A stretch of DNA of 64,000 nt. Source: Streptomyces sp. PKU-EA00015. GTDB lineage: Bacteria > Actinomycetota > Actinomycetes > Streptomycetales > Streptomycetaceae. Both the position numbers and the translations under genes were made by a program. Location: assembly GCF_013387495.1 (NCBI RefSeq), contig NZ_JABZEE010000034.1, positions 1 through 64,000 of the forward strand. Direction: 5' to 3'. Below, one piece after another: positions 1 through 7,867 of this stretch. Under the pieces are notes generated by a model, which did no database searches, had not been told where the DNA came from, and worked only from the letters and a program-made list of their open reading frames with translations. Numbering within the stretch: the stretch's first letter is position 1; each line of letters opens with the position of its first letter.

Positions 1-2290
1 CGGGCCCGGCCGGGGCGTCCGCCGGGAACCGGGGGTCCGGTACCGGCACGGTTTCGCGGCCCGCCGCCGGCTCGCCCGCCCTCGGACCCTCGGCCGGGAG
101 GCCGGGCGTTCGCCGGTCGCCGGGCCGGGCTGCGGCCGGCTGCTCGCGCGCGGTCCCTTGGTCCCGGCCCTGCGGTGTGCGCGAGACCGCTCCGGGCGCG
201 CGGCCGTCCGCGCCCGCGGGCAGGGCACCCTTCAGCAGCGCGGTCGGCAGCAGCACCACCGCAGTGCTGCCGCCGTAGGGAGAGGTGCGCAGCTGCGCCT
301 TGATGCCGTGACGGGAGGCGAGGCGGCTGACGACGAACAGCCCGAGGCGGTCGCTGTCGAAGAGGTCCAGTGCCTCGGACTCCTCCAGCTTCCGGTTGGC
401 CTCGGCCAGGGCTTCCGTCCCCATGCCCAGCCCGCGGTCCTCGATCTCCAGCGCGTAGCCGTTGCCGACGTATTCGCCGGTGATGCGGACCTTGGTGTGC
501 GGCGGGGAGAACTGGGCGGCGTTCTCCACGAGTTCGGCGAGCAGGTGGGTGATGTCGGCGACGGCCGCGCCGAGGACGGCCGTCTCGGGCAGCTGCCGGA
601 CCTCCACGCGCGCGTAGTCCTCGATCTCGGAGACGGCTGCGCGCACGACGCTGGTCAGAGGGACGGGTCTGCTCCACGCACGGCCGGGTGCGGCGCCGGA
701 CAGGATGATCAGGCTCTCGGCATGGCGGCGCATCCGCGTGGTGAGGTGGTCGAGGCGGAAGAGGTCGCCGAGTTCGCCGGGGTCGTCGGCGCGGCGCTCC
801 ATGGCGTCGAGCAGGGCCAGCTGGCGGTGGACAAGGGTCTGGCTGCGGCGGGCGAGGTTGACGAAGACGCCCGAGATGCCGCCGGCGAGTTCGGCGCGTT
901 CGACGGCGGCGCTGAGCGCCGCCCGGTGCACGGTCGCGAGGGCCTCGCCGACCTGTCCGATCTCGTCGTCGGTCGCGGCGCCGGGCGGTGCCTCGGCCCG
1001 GATGTCGATCTGCGCACCGGTGCGCAGCCGGCTCATGGCCTGCGGCAGTTTGCGCCGGGCGATCTCCAGTGCGCTGTTGCGCAGGGAGACGAGTTCGACG
1101 ACGAGCGCCCGGCCGATGCGCACGGAGATGACGAGGGACACGGCGACGGCGGCGAGGCCGAGGAGCACGGCCGCGCCCGCCGGGGTCAGCAGCCCGGCCG
1201 CGACGGGGTCGGCGTCGCTCTTGGCGCTGCGGCGGGCGTCGGTCCCGATGCCGAGGAGCCCGTCGCCGACGGCGGTGCGCGCCTTCGCCCAGGCGTCCGC
1301 GGACACGGCCGTGGCCGCCGCACGGCCGGGACGTGCCGCGGCCACGCGCTGCTCCGCGTCGGCCAGTTGCCGGTAGGCGGGCCGGCCGGAGAGTGCGTGC
1401 CAGGCCGCGCGTGCGGGGCCCCGCAGATCGGCCACCGCACCGTCGGTGAGTGCCGTGCGGGCCGCCGCCGCGCCGGTGAACATGCGCAGCCGCTGCGCGT
1501 CGAAGGAGCCGGTGAGCCGGGCCGAGGTCACGAGAACGTCCTCGCGGGCGAGCATCTCGCCGGCCCGGTCGAGTTCGAGCAGGACGCGGGCGTCGGACGC
1601 GCGGCCGCCCTCCTGGACGCCGGCGACGGCACCGCCGACGGCGAGGCCGGCGGTGACGACGTCGTTGTAGGTCTCGTACGCGGTGTTCCAGGCGTTCCTG
1701 TCGCCCTCGGCGGCCCTGCGCGCCGGTCCCAGCTTCTCCGCGAGTGCGACGAACGCACCGAGGCGCGCGGCCACTTCGCTCGGCGCCTCGCCTCCCGCGG
1801 CGACCGTGTTCCCGCCGTCGAGGCGCAGCCGGCGCGCGGCGTCGTCGGTGCGCCGGGACGCCGACCGGAGTGCGGCGCCGCGGTCGGCGGAGGGGGCGGC
1901 GATGCGGTGGAGTGCGGCGCGGCGCTCGGCCTGCACGGCGGCGACGAGGGCGGCGACCGGTTCACCGATCTGCTCGTCGATGCGCTGCGACTGGCGCAGG
2001 CGCGCCACATCCTGAGCGGTCGTCACGGTCGCGAAGCCCCAGAGTGCCAGCAGGGACACCACGGGCACCATCAGCAACGAGATGACCTTGGCCCGTACGG
2101 TACGGGGCCGCGGGAGGAGGCGTCTTCGGCCGGCGGGACGGGCGGGAGGCCGCGGCTGCCCGGACCGTTGCCCGGTGTGCTCGACCGCGGGCGCCCCGGC
2201 GTGTGCGCGCCGTCGGCGGGCCGCCGGCCCGGTGGACGGCGGGGTCGGGGGCCGGGTCTCGTCGCCCGGGCTCCTGCGGGGTGTGCGCAT
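1..2290 (-). CDS. Nitrate/nitrite-sensor (NIT) type histidine kinase, partial
   Basis: Membrane sensor kinase reading leftwards and open to the window edge; the C-terminus is missing. Start is ATG at 2290, preceded by a strong GAGGAGG-type site. Visible in order: a basic Pro-rich cytoplasmic N-terminus, a membrane segment at about residues 67-85 (VISLLMVPVVSLLALWGF), a helical extracellular NIT-like region to about 365, a second membrane segment (about 367-390), a HAMP-like linker, a short kinase core with an N-box (ENAAQFSPPHTKVRI, about 587) and a G-box (EDRGLGMG, about 615), then a long disordered Pro/Arg tail. Kinases of this build are the first gene of actinobacterial conservons, followed by Roadblock, DUF742 and small-GTPase genes. 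Those would lie left of this window (inference). The MHYT gene upstream is in the same orientation, 46 bp away, and may be co-transcribed. Confidence 0.85.
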   Translation of the reverse strand, partial: MRTPRRSPGDETRPPTPPSTGPAARRRRAHAGAPAVEHTGQRSGQPRPPARPAGRRRLLPRPRTVRAKVISLLMVPVVSLLALWGFATVTTAQDVARLRQSQRIDEQIGEPVAALVAAVQAERRAALHRIAAPSADRGAALRSASRRTDDAARRLRLDGGNTVAAGGEAPSEVAARLGAFVALAEKLGPARRAAEGDRNAWNTAYETYNDVVTAGLAVGGAVAGVQEGGRASDARVLLELDRAGEMLAREDVLVTSARLTGSFDAQRLRMFTGAAAARTALTDGAVADLRGPARAAWHALSGRPAYRQLADAEQRVAAARPGRAAATAVSADAWAKARTAVGDGLLGIGTDARRSAKSDADPVAAGLLTPAGAAVLLGLAAVAVSLVISVRIGRALVVELVSLRNSALEIARRKLPQAMSRLRTGAQIDIRAEAPPGAATDDEIGQVGEALATVHRAALSAAVERAELAGGISGVFVNLARRSQTLVHRQLALLDAMERRADDPGELGDLFRLDHLTTRMRRHAESLIILSGAAPGRAWSRPVPLTSVVRAAVSEIEDYARVEVRQLPETAVLGAAVADITHLLAELVENAAQFSPPHTKVRITGEYVGNGYALEIEDRGLGMGTEALAEANRKLEESEALDLFDSDRLGLFVVSRLASRHGIKAQLRTSPYGGSTAVVLLPTALLKGALPAGADGRAPGAVSRTPQGRDQGTAREQPAAARPGDRRTPGLPAEGPRAGEPAAGRETVPVPDPRFPADAPAGP

Positions 2291-2336
2291 GTCCTCCTCG
2301 TTCCGGATGCGGACCGGCGGCTGGGCCGTCGGCCGG

Positions 2337-3215
2337 TCAGGCGCTCGCCGTGGTGGTCGGGGCGGCAGGGGGTTCGGTGGTGCGTTCGGGCGCCGGGGGA
2401 GGTGCTGCGGTGTGCGGGGTGGTCACCGGGGCCGCGGCGCCCTGGCCTTCGTCGGACTCCTCGTACCGGCCGGCCGAGGCGTAGGCGGCGCGTTCGCCTC
2501 CTGTCGGGGTGAGCGCCACGAAGGCCGAGGTGACGAAGAGGTAGGAACCGAGCCCCACGGCGAGCGGGAAGATGAACTGCATCGCTCCGGAACCGGGCAG
2601 CCGCCCAGCGGCGGGCGTCACCTCCACGGAGACGGCGAGCATCCCGGTGTAGTGCATGCTGCTGACGGCGGCGCCCATGACGAGTGAGGCGACCGCGACG
2701 GCGAGGGGCGACTTGATGTTGAGGGCCGCCCACAGGGCCGCCGTGGCGGCGACCACGGCGATGGCGACGGACAGGGCGACCAGCAGGGGGTCGTAGTGCA
2801 CGCTCCCGTGCAGTCTCAGGGCGGCCATCCCCATGTAGTGCATGCTCGCCACGCCGAGGCCGGTCGACAGGCCGCCGACCAGCAGGGCCCGTAGCCGGTC
2901 GCGGCCGTAGCCGACGCAGAACACGCCGGCGCCGACGACGAGCATGGCGACCAGCAGGCTGAGGACGGTCAGCGGCACGTCGTAGCGGATGTCGGTGCCG
3001 CGGACGGCGAAGCCGAGCATGGCGACGAAGTGCATCGTCCAGATGCCGGTGCCGATGGCGGACGCGGCGGTGAGCAGCCAGTTCCGGCGGGTCCGGCCGG
3101 TCGTGCCCAGGGCGCGCACGGTGCAGCGCAGTCCGAGGGCGGCGCCGATGACGGCCATCAGGTACGACAGCGCAGGCGTCAGCAGGCCGAAGGCGGCGTG
3201 GTCCAGGTGTCCCAT
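2337..3215 (-). CDS. MHYT-domain integral membrane sensor protein
   Basis: A 292-residue membrane protein with the three signature motifs of the MHYT domain: MHFVAM (about residue 61), MHYMGM (about 125) and MHYTGM (about 188), in seven or so hydrophobic helices. MHYT domains are thought to bind a metal (copper) in the membrane and sense a diatomic gas or redox state; they are usually fused to GGDEF/EAL or kinase modules, but here the protein stands alone with only a short Pro/Ala/Thr tail. It lies directly upstream of the NIT sensor kinase in the same direction, so it may deliver a signal to it (inference). ATG start; no clear ribosome site is visible, so the start is less certain than the family. 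Confidence 0.88.
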   Translation of the reverse strand: MGHLDHAAFGLLTPALSYLMAVIGAALGLRCTVRALGTTGRTRRNWLLTAASAIGTGIWTMHFVAMLGFAVRGTDIRYDVPLTVLSLLVAMLVVGAGVFCVGYGRDRLRALLVGGLSTGLGVASMHYMGMAALRLHGSVHYDPLLVALSVAIAVVAATAALWAALNIKSPLAVAVASLVMGAAVSSMHYTGMLAVSVEVTPAAGRLPGSGAMQFIFPLAVGLGSYLFVTSAFVALTPTGGERAAYASAGRYEESDEGQGAAAPVTTPHTAAPPPAPERTTEPPAAPTTTASA

Positions 3216-3374
3216 GGGCCAGGGACGCTAGCCCCCCGGGAGGCGTGCGCCGGGCGCACTTCGCAAGCTGATGGAATATGACGGAGAGATGTTCCTGAAC
3301 GATCGTGCACCGTCCGAACATGTGCACAGAACGGCCGGGTGACGCGCCGGCCCCTCGTGCCGGATCATGGACGC

Positions 3375-3980
3375 ATGGCCGACGACCACACGAAGGTTCA
3401 GGAGTTCTTCGGCGCGCGTGCCGCGGGCTGGGACAGCCGTTTCCCCGACGACGGACCCGCGTACGCCGCCGCCGTCGCGGACCTCGACCTGCGTCCCGGC
3501 GACCGGGTGCTCGACGCCGGCTGCGGCACTGGGCGCGCGCTGGAACCGCTGCGCGCCGCCGTGGGTCCGCGCGGCAGCGTCGTCGGCGTCGATCTCACGC
3601 CCGAGATGCTGCACGAGGCCGCCCGGGCGGGACGCGGGCGCAGCGGGCTGCTGGTGCTCGGTGACGTGGGCCGCCTTCCGCTGCGCTCCGGATCACTGGA
3701 CGCCGTGTTCGGCGCGGGGCTGATCTCTCACCTGCCGGACCCGGCGGAGAACCTGCGCGAGCTCGGCCGGGTCGTGAGGCCCGGTGGCGCGCTCGCGCTC
3801 TTCCACCCCATCGGACGCGCCGCGCTCGCCGCCCGCCACGGTCGCACGATCACCGACGACGACCTGCGGGCGGAGACCAACCTCCGTCCGCTTCTGGCCG
3901 GTTCGGGCTGGCGGCTGACCTCGTACACGGACCGGGACGACCGCTTCCTGGCTCTGGCGGTGCGCGAGACCGGGTCCTGA
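3375..3980 (+). CDS. Class I SAM-dependent methyltransferase
   Basis: Small cytoplasmic methyltransferase of about 201 residues. Motif I (VLDAGCGTGRALEPL) is at about residues 47-61, followed by the acidic motif II region (VVGVDLTPEML), motif III (LVLGDVGRLPLRSGSLDAVF) and the post-motif (LRELGRVVRPGGALALFHP), which is the UbiE/Methyltransf_11 layout. I chose the ATG at 3375 (MADDHTK) rather than an in-frame upstream start at 3339 because the extra 12 residues look non-conserved. Substrate cannot be told from the sequence. It stands alone between divergent and unrelated genes. Confidence 0.85.
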   Translation: MADDHTKVQEFFGARAAGWDSRFPDDGPAYAAAVADLDLRPGDRVLDAGCGTGRALEPLRAAVGPRGSVVGVDLTPEMLHEAARAGRGRSGLLVLGDVGRLPLRSGSLDAVFGAGLISHLPDPAENLRELGRVVRPGGALALFHPIGRAALAARHGRTITDDDLRAETNLRPLLAGSGWRLTSYTDRDDRFLALAVRETGS

Positions 3981-4112
3981 GGCGGCGGGAGCGGCTCGGC
4001 GGCAACGCCCCGTTCGGACACACGCTCCATCCGTTCGAACCGCTTGCGAAAGTGGAACACTTGAGGAGTCGGCGGCATCCGCCGCTCCCTCTCCCAGGGG
4101 AAGGTGGTCCGA

Positions 4113-4424
4113 GTGTTCGACCGGTTCCGCAAGTGGTTCGTCGCCCGTCCCGCGCGCCCGGCCCTGCCGTCCGGCCACGGACGTCCTCCCCAGCACAACG
4201 TGTTCGAGGCCGCCGCGACCTATGTGGCGGCGAGCGTCGAGGACGACTGGGACCGGATAGACGAGGCGGCGGGCTGGGTCGCGCCCGACGCGCTGGTCTT
4301 CGGCATCAACGAGCTCGCCTGCCGCGCGGTCATCGCCCTCGCCCGTGAGCGGGACGAACCCGTGGAGGCCGTCGCGCGCGGTCTCCTCGGCCTGCCCGGA
4401 GCGGAACCGTCCCGGCCGATTTAG
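4113..4424 (+). CDS. Hypothetical protein, about 103 residues
   Basis: Short soluble protein that I do not recognise. It begins with a basic amphipathic stretch (FDRFRKWFVARP) and continues with an acidic helical part (VEDDWDRIDEAAGWVAPDALVFGINELACRAVIALARERDEPVEAVARGLLGL). The GTG at 4113 is preferred over the GTG at 4104 because AGGGGAAGG (4095-4103) then sits at a normal distance from the start. Codon use is typical of the region, so it is probably real. It is followed after about 75 bp by another hypothetical gene in the same direction. Confidence 0.6.
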   Translation: MFDRFRKWFVARPARPALPSGHGRPPQHNVFEAAATYVAASVEDDWDRIDEAAGWVAPDALVFGINELACRAVIALARERDEPVEAVARGLLGLPGAEPSRPI

Positions 4425-4498
4425 TTCCGAGAACCCTCGACGCACCGGTTACCCACTGGTTAAGGTGCGCCGACGAACGATCGGACGGGGAGGTTGCC

Positions 4499-5338
4499 GT
4501 GGCCGGGGCGGAAGAGGCCGTCGACGACGACGCGCTGTATGTGCTGACCGCGGTACTGCTCACACCCGCGCAGTTCCCCAGCGTGCTCGGGGACGACTAT
4601 CCCGCCGCCTGCGGGGCCCTGGGCCTCGAACCGTACGCCGAGGGGTACGGGCTGGTCCTCGGGCAGGACGCGGACGGCGCCCGCTGGACGGTGGTGGTCG
4701 ACGACGTGTCCCTCGTCGCGGTGGCCATCGCCTCGTGGGACTGCGGCATGGAGTACGACCTGTCCCCCGACGAGCGCTCGATGGTGGCCGCGCTGCCGGG
4801 CTGGCCCCTGGCCGTGGCCGTTGCCGCGCCCAACCTGCCCTCGCCGCACGACCCTGCCCCCGAGGAGGGCGACCGGCCGCCGCTGGCGCCGCCGGACACG
4901 CGCCGCTGGGGTCCGGCCCAGCGCAGGCTGGGCGCGGACGAGATCGCCCTGCAGTGGGCGCAGTGGCGCGAACAGACCGGCCTTGCCAGACCGGACGGCG
5001 CTGACTCCGCCGGGGCGCCAGGGCCCTCCCGCGCGGCGGAGGCGGGCGCCGGGACGGCATCGGGCGGGCTGAGCGAGGGAGTACGCCGTGCGCTCGGCGA
5101 GGCCCGCGCCTACACCGAGTCGGCCCCGCCGCCCGGACGGGTCCGGTCGTCGTTCGCTCCCGGCGGGGCGCGGACGATCCGTGCCGACGGGCCCGGCTGG
5201 TCGATGGTCGCGAGGACGGACGACATCGCGTTCGTCCTGCTCGACGAAGAGCCCGGCGAAGTGATCCCGGTGGGACGCGGGCCCGAACTTCCGGGTCTGC
5301 TCGAGGGGTTGGAGAAGGTCGCCGTCCACCCCGCGTGA
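4499..5338 (+). CDS. Hypothetical actinobacterial protein, 279 residues
   Basis: GTG start at 4499 with a GGGGAGG site about 5 nt upstream. Two ordered parts are visible. The N-terminal part (about 1-110) includes YAEGYGLVLGQDADGARWTV and MEYDLSPDERSMVAALPGWPLAVAVAAPNLP. The C-terminal part (about 210-279) includes SFAPGGARTIRADGPGWSMVARTDDIAFVLLDEEPGEVIPV. They are joined by a low-complexity Ala/Gly/Pro linker. There are no membrane segments, no signal peptide and no catalytic motif I can name. The repeated hydrophobic beta-like strands in both parts suggest two related small domains, but I cannot assign a family. Confidence 0.7.
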   Translation: MAGAEEAVDDDALYVLTAVLLTPAQFPSVLGDDYPAACGALGLEPYAEGYGLVLGQDADGARWTVVVDDVSLVAVAIASWDCGMEYDLSPDERSMVAALPGWPLAVAVAAPNLPSPHDPAPEEGDRPPLAPPDTRRWGPAQRRLGADEIALQWAQWREQTGLARPDGADSAGAPGPSRAAEAGAGTASGGLSEGVRRALGEARAYTESAPPPGRVRSSFAPGGARTIRADGPGWSMVARTDDIAFVLLDEEPGEVIPVGRGPELPGLLEGLEKVAVHPA

Positions 5339-5420
5339 CCGCTGCCACGGCCCGGCCTCACCCGCGCGCCGCGGACCTGGGACCGGGCTGACGCCCGGGC
5401 CCGTCTCGGGCGCGGCGGTC

Positions 5421-5963
5421 TCAGACCCGTTCGAGCGGGCGGTGCGGGCCCTCGGGGAGTTCGACGTCGATCAGGTCGCCCGGCCGGACCATGCCCCCGG
5501 TCCTGACCACGCCCATGATTCCGGCCTTGCGCACGACTGCACCCGACTCGTCGCGTCCGACGACCTGCTTGAGCAGGCCGTCCTGGAAGGCGTCGATCTG
5601 CAGGCAGGGATTGCGCAGGCCGGTCACCTCGACGACCGCTTCCGGGCCGAGCCTCAGCAGTGTGCCGACGGGGAGTGACAGCAGGTCGATCCCCGTGGTG
5701 GTCACGTTCTCCCCGAGATCGCCGGGGGTCACCTCGAAACCGGACCGGGCCACCTCGGCGAACAGTTCCTCGTGGATCAGATGCACCTGACGGAGGTTGG
5801 GCCGGGTCGGGTCCTGCGCGAGGCGCGACCGGTGCTTGACGGTGACGCCCGCGTGGACGTCGCCCTCCACCCCGAGCCCCGCGAGCAGCGTGATGCTGTC
5901 GCGGTTCGGCTTGGTGAACGAGTACTCCCCGTTGCTGCTGACCGCTGCTACTGCCGCACCCAT
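5421..5963 (-). CDS. MOSC domain-containing protein
   Basis: Molybdenum-cofactor sulfurase C-terminal (MOSC) protein of 180 residues, related to YiiM-type proteins that handle sulfur or Moco-linked reduction. Characteristic features are KPNRDSITLLAGLGVEGDVHAG near the start, GENVTTTGIDLLSLPVGTLLRLG in the middle and the conserved cysteine in VTGLRNPCLQIDAF at about residue 123. The ATG at 5963 is chosen because a GGAGGGGAG site lies just upstream; an in-frame ATG 87 bp further up would add an unconserved N-terminus. It is a single gene. A Moco-dependent hydroxylase subunit is encoded at about 40 kb, but a functional link is only speculation. Confidence 0.88.
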   Translation of the reverse strand: MGAAVAAVSSNGEYSFTKPNRDSITLLAGLGVEGDVHAGVTVKHRSRLAQDPTRPNLRQVHLIHEELFAEVARSGFEVTPGDLGENVTTTGIDLLSLPVGTLLRLGPEAVVEVTGLRNPCLQIDAFQDGLLKQVVGRDESGAVVRKAGIMGVVRTGGMVRPGDLIDVELPEGPHRPLERV

Positions 5964-6108
5964 CGTCGAGCTCCCCTCCCGTTGTCGCTGATCTCGCGGG
6001 TCAATGATCGTCCACGCCCCTGTCCCTCCGGGAAGCATGACGATCCGCACACGGAAGCGGGCCGCACGGATGCGGCCCGCCCCGCCCCTCGGGGTCTTCG
6101 TCCGCCGG

Positions 6109-6291
6109 TCAGCGGCCGATCTCGCGCCGGGAGACTCGGCGCAGCCTGCGGCGCTGACCCGGGTCGAGCATCAGATACGCCACGGCCGGCACGCCGAGCA
6201 CCACCAGCAGCGACTGCCAGAATCCGATCAGCGGCATCAGGAGCAGGCCGACAGCCACTCCCCCGATCACGATCTTCGTACGTGTCGACAT
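6109..6291 (-). CDS. Small single-protein membrane ORF, 60 residues
   Basis: Starts at an ATG with a perfect GGAGGAGG site upstream. The sequence has two closely spaced hydrophobic segments (VIGGVAVGLLLMPLIGFW and SLLVVLGVPAVAYLML) followed by a basic tail (RRRLRRVSRREIGR), so it should be an inner-membrane hairpin with a cytoplasmic positive end. I do not recognise a function. It lies between the MOSC gene and the fatty-acid desaturase, all on the minus strand; the desaturase stop is about 90 bp upstream, so co-transcription with the desaturase is possible. Confidence 0.7.
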   Translation of the reverse strand: MSTRTKIVIGGVAVGLLLMPLIGFWQSLLVVLGVPAVAYLMLDPGQRRRLRRVSRREIGR

Positions 6292-6381
6292 TTCCGTAGC
6301 CTCCTCCGCGGCTGTGGCCGCTCCTGTGGGAGGAACGTTCGCGCCCGGCCGCCGGTTCCCCTGTGCGCCGGTGCGCAGCGG

Positions 6382-7488
6382 TCACGCGTCGAGGCGCAGG
6401 GGCTCGCCCACGTCGCGCAGATGCCCCAGGGCCTGTCGGTACGAGTCGATCAGCCCGGTCTCCGTGTACGGAACCGCCAGGGCGCGGCAGTGGGCACGCA
6501 CCAGGGGCCGGGCGAGGGCGAGGTGGGGCCGCGGCATGCTCGGAAAGAGATGGTGCTCGATCTGGTAGTTGAGGCCGCCGAGAAACCAGTCGGTGACGGG
6601 GCCGCCCCTGATGTTGCGTGAGGTGAGGACCTGGCGGCGCAGATGGCCCCAGTCCTTGCCGTGCTCGCCGTCGGGCATCTCCATGCCCTTGTGGTTGGGA
6701 GCGAACGCCATGCCCAGATGGAGCCCGAGGACCATCTGGTGCAGCAAGCCGAAGACGAGGGCCCGGCCGAGCGGCATGGCGGTCAGCAGCAGGGTCGTGT
6801 ACGCGGTGACATGGGCGAGGAGCAGGGCCGCTTCGACGGCCCGTTCACGCGGGCTCTGGCGGACCGAGGGCGTGCGGGAGAGGACCGCCCGGAATCCGTA
6901 CACCTTGAGCGCGATGCCTTCGAGGGTGGTCAGCGGGAAGAACAGCCACGCCTGATGCCGGGTGAGCCATCCTCGCAGGCCCTCGCGGCCCGCGGCGTGC
7001 GCGGTGGTGAAGACCAGGACGTCGGGCGCGACATCGGGGTCCTTGTCCACGTGGTTGGGGTTGGCGTGATGCCGGTTGTGCTTGTCGTTCCACCATTCCT
7101 GGCTCATGCCGAGGAGCAGATTGGCGTGGACGAGCTGGATGAGCCGGCTCCTGCGGCGGTCGCCGGTGATCTGCGCGTGCCCGGCGTCATGGCCGAAGAA
7201 GGCGGCGCGGGCGGAGAACAGGGCAAAGAGCGGGGCGAGCAGGAGCACCCACCAGGAACCGCCGGTCAGCGCCATGCCGGTGATCATCGCTGCCAGGGCC
7301 AGCAGGTTCACGGTGATGCCGCGGGCGTACCAGCCCGGCCTGCGTTCCAGGAGCCCTTGCTCCTTGACGGTCCGCAGCAGCGGGGCGAACTCGCTCCCCA
7401 CTGCCGCGGGGCCAGGGGCTGCGACGCCTGCGCCGCGGGTGGGTGGCGCGGCGGCGGGGGCCGCGAGGGTGGCGGTGGGTTGGGGCAT
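6382..7488 (-). CDS. Membrane fatty-acid (acyl-CoA/lipid) desaturase
   Basis: Di-iron membrane desaturase of 368 residues. The three histidine boxes are present: FFGHDAGHAQ (about residue 96), NDKHNRHHANPN (about 132) and YQIEHHLFP (about 316), together with four to six hydrophobic segments. The QIEHH third box is that of front-end or linoleoyl-CoA-type desaturases, but there is no fused cytochrome b5 domain, as usual in actinobacteria. The family introduces double bonds into acyl chains, using electrons from a ferredoxin or flavoprotein partner. ATG at 7488 is chosen; the reading frame stays open far upstream only because of GC bias. It is divergent from the SNF2 gene. Confidence 0.92.
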   Translation of the reverse strand: MPQPTATLAAPAAAPPTRGAGVAAPGPAAVGSEFAPLLRTVKEQGLLERRPGWYARGITVNLLALAAMITGMALTGGSWWVLLLAPLFALFSARAAFFGHDAGHAQITGDRRRSRLIQLVHANLLLGMSQEWWNDKHNRHHANPNHVDKDPDVAPDVLVFTTAHAAGREGLRGWLTRHQAWLFFPLTTLEGIALKVYGFRAVLSRTPSVRQSPRERAVEAALLLAHVTAYTTLLLTAMPLGRALVFGLLHQMVLGLHLGMAFAPNHKGMEMPDGEHGKDWGHLRRQVLTSRNIRGGPVTDWFLGGLNYQIEHHLFPSMPRPHLALARPLVRAHCRALAVPYTETGLIDSYRQALGHLRDVGEPLRLDA

Positions 7489-7867
7489 GAGGTCTCCGTC
7501 TGTGGGTGTGCGGGCTGATGGCTGGGGCGCGAGCTGCTGACGGCCGAAGGGTGGGTCGAGAGAGGGAAGAACCGAGGGGCCGGCCGCCGGCCGCGCAGGG
7601 ATGTCGGGCGGTCGGTGCCGATCCCACCGCCGCCGCGACCTGCACCCACCGTAGGGATCGCCGTACCCGGTGGGCCATGACGGCACCACCCGGTTCGTTC
7701 GGGGGCATGCCCGCCCCCCGGGGTGGTGCCGACTGCACCCTCTGTCGTCACGCGCCGCCCGTCCGTGACCCGTGTCACACCCGGATCGGGCCCGTCCGCA
7801 GCTCGCCGTGAGGTACTCTCGGCGGCTCCGGACCTGAGTAGTCAAATTTGAGGAATGCGTCTTCGCT
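7489..7867. other. Divergent intergenic region, desaturase/SNF2
   Basis: 379 bp between two divergently transcribed genes; no gene supported. It must contain both promoters. It holds an 11-bp inverted repeat (7681-7691 and 7721-7731) and, close to the SNF2 start, the AT-richer stretch GTAGTCAAATTTGAGG with an 8-bp palindrome CAAATTTG. Confidence 0.6.
7681..7731. repeat. Inverted repeat in divergent promoter region
   Basis: CGGCACCACCC at 7681-7691 pairs perfectly with its reverse complement at 7721-7731; the loop itself contains a GGGCATGCCC palindrome. It cannot be a terminator for either neighbour because both genes point away from it, so a regulatory role is more likely (inference). Confidence 0.5.

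Noticed and set aside
158..2512. Long open frame (784 codons) on the plus strand over the sensor-kinase region
   Set aside because: Composition is Arg/Gly/Ala-rich without motifs; the minus-strand frame has clear kinase and membrane features. It is a GC-bias shadow.
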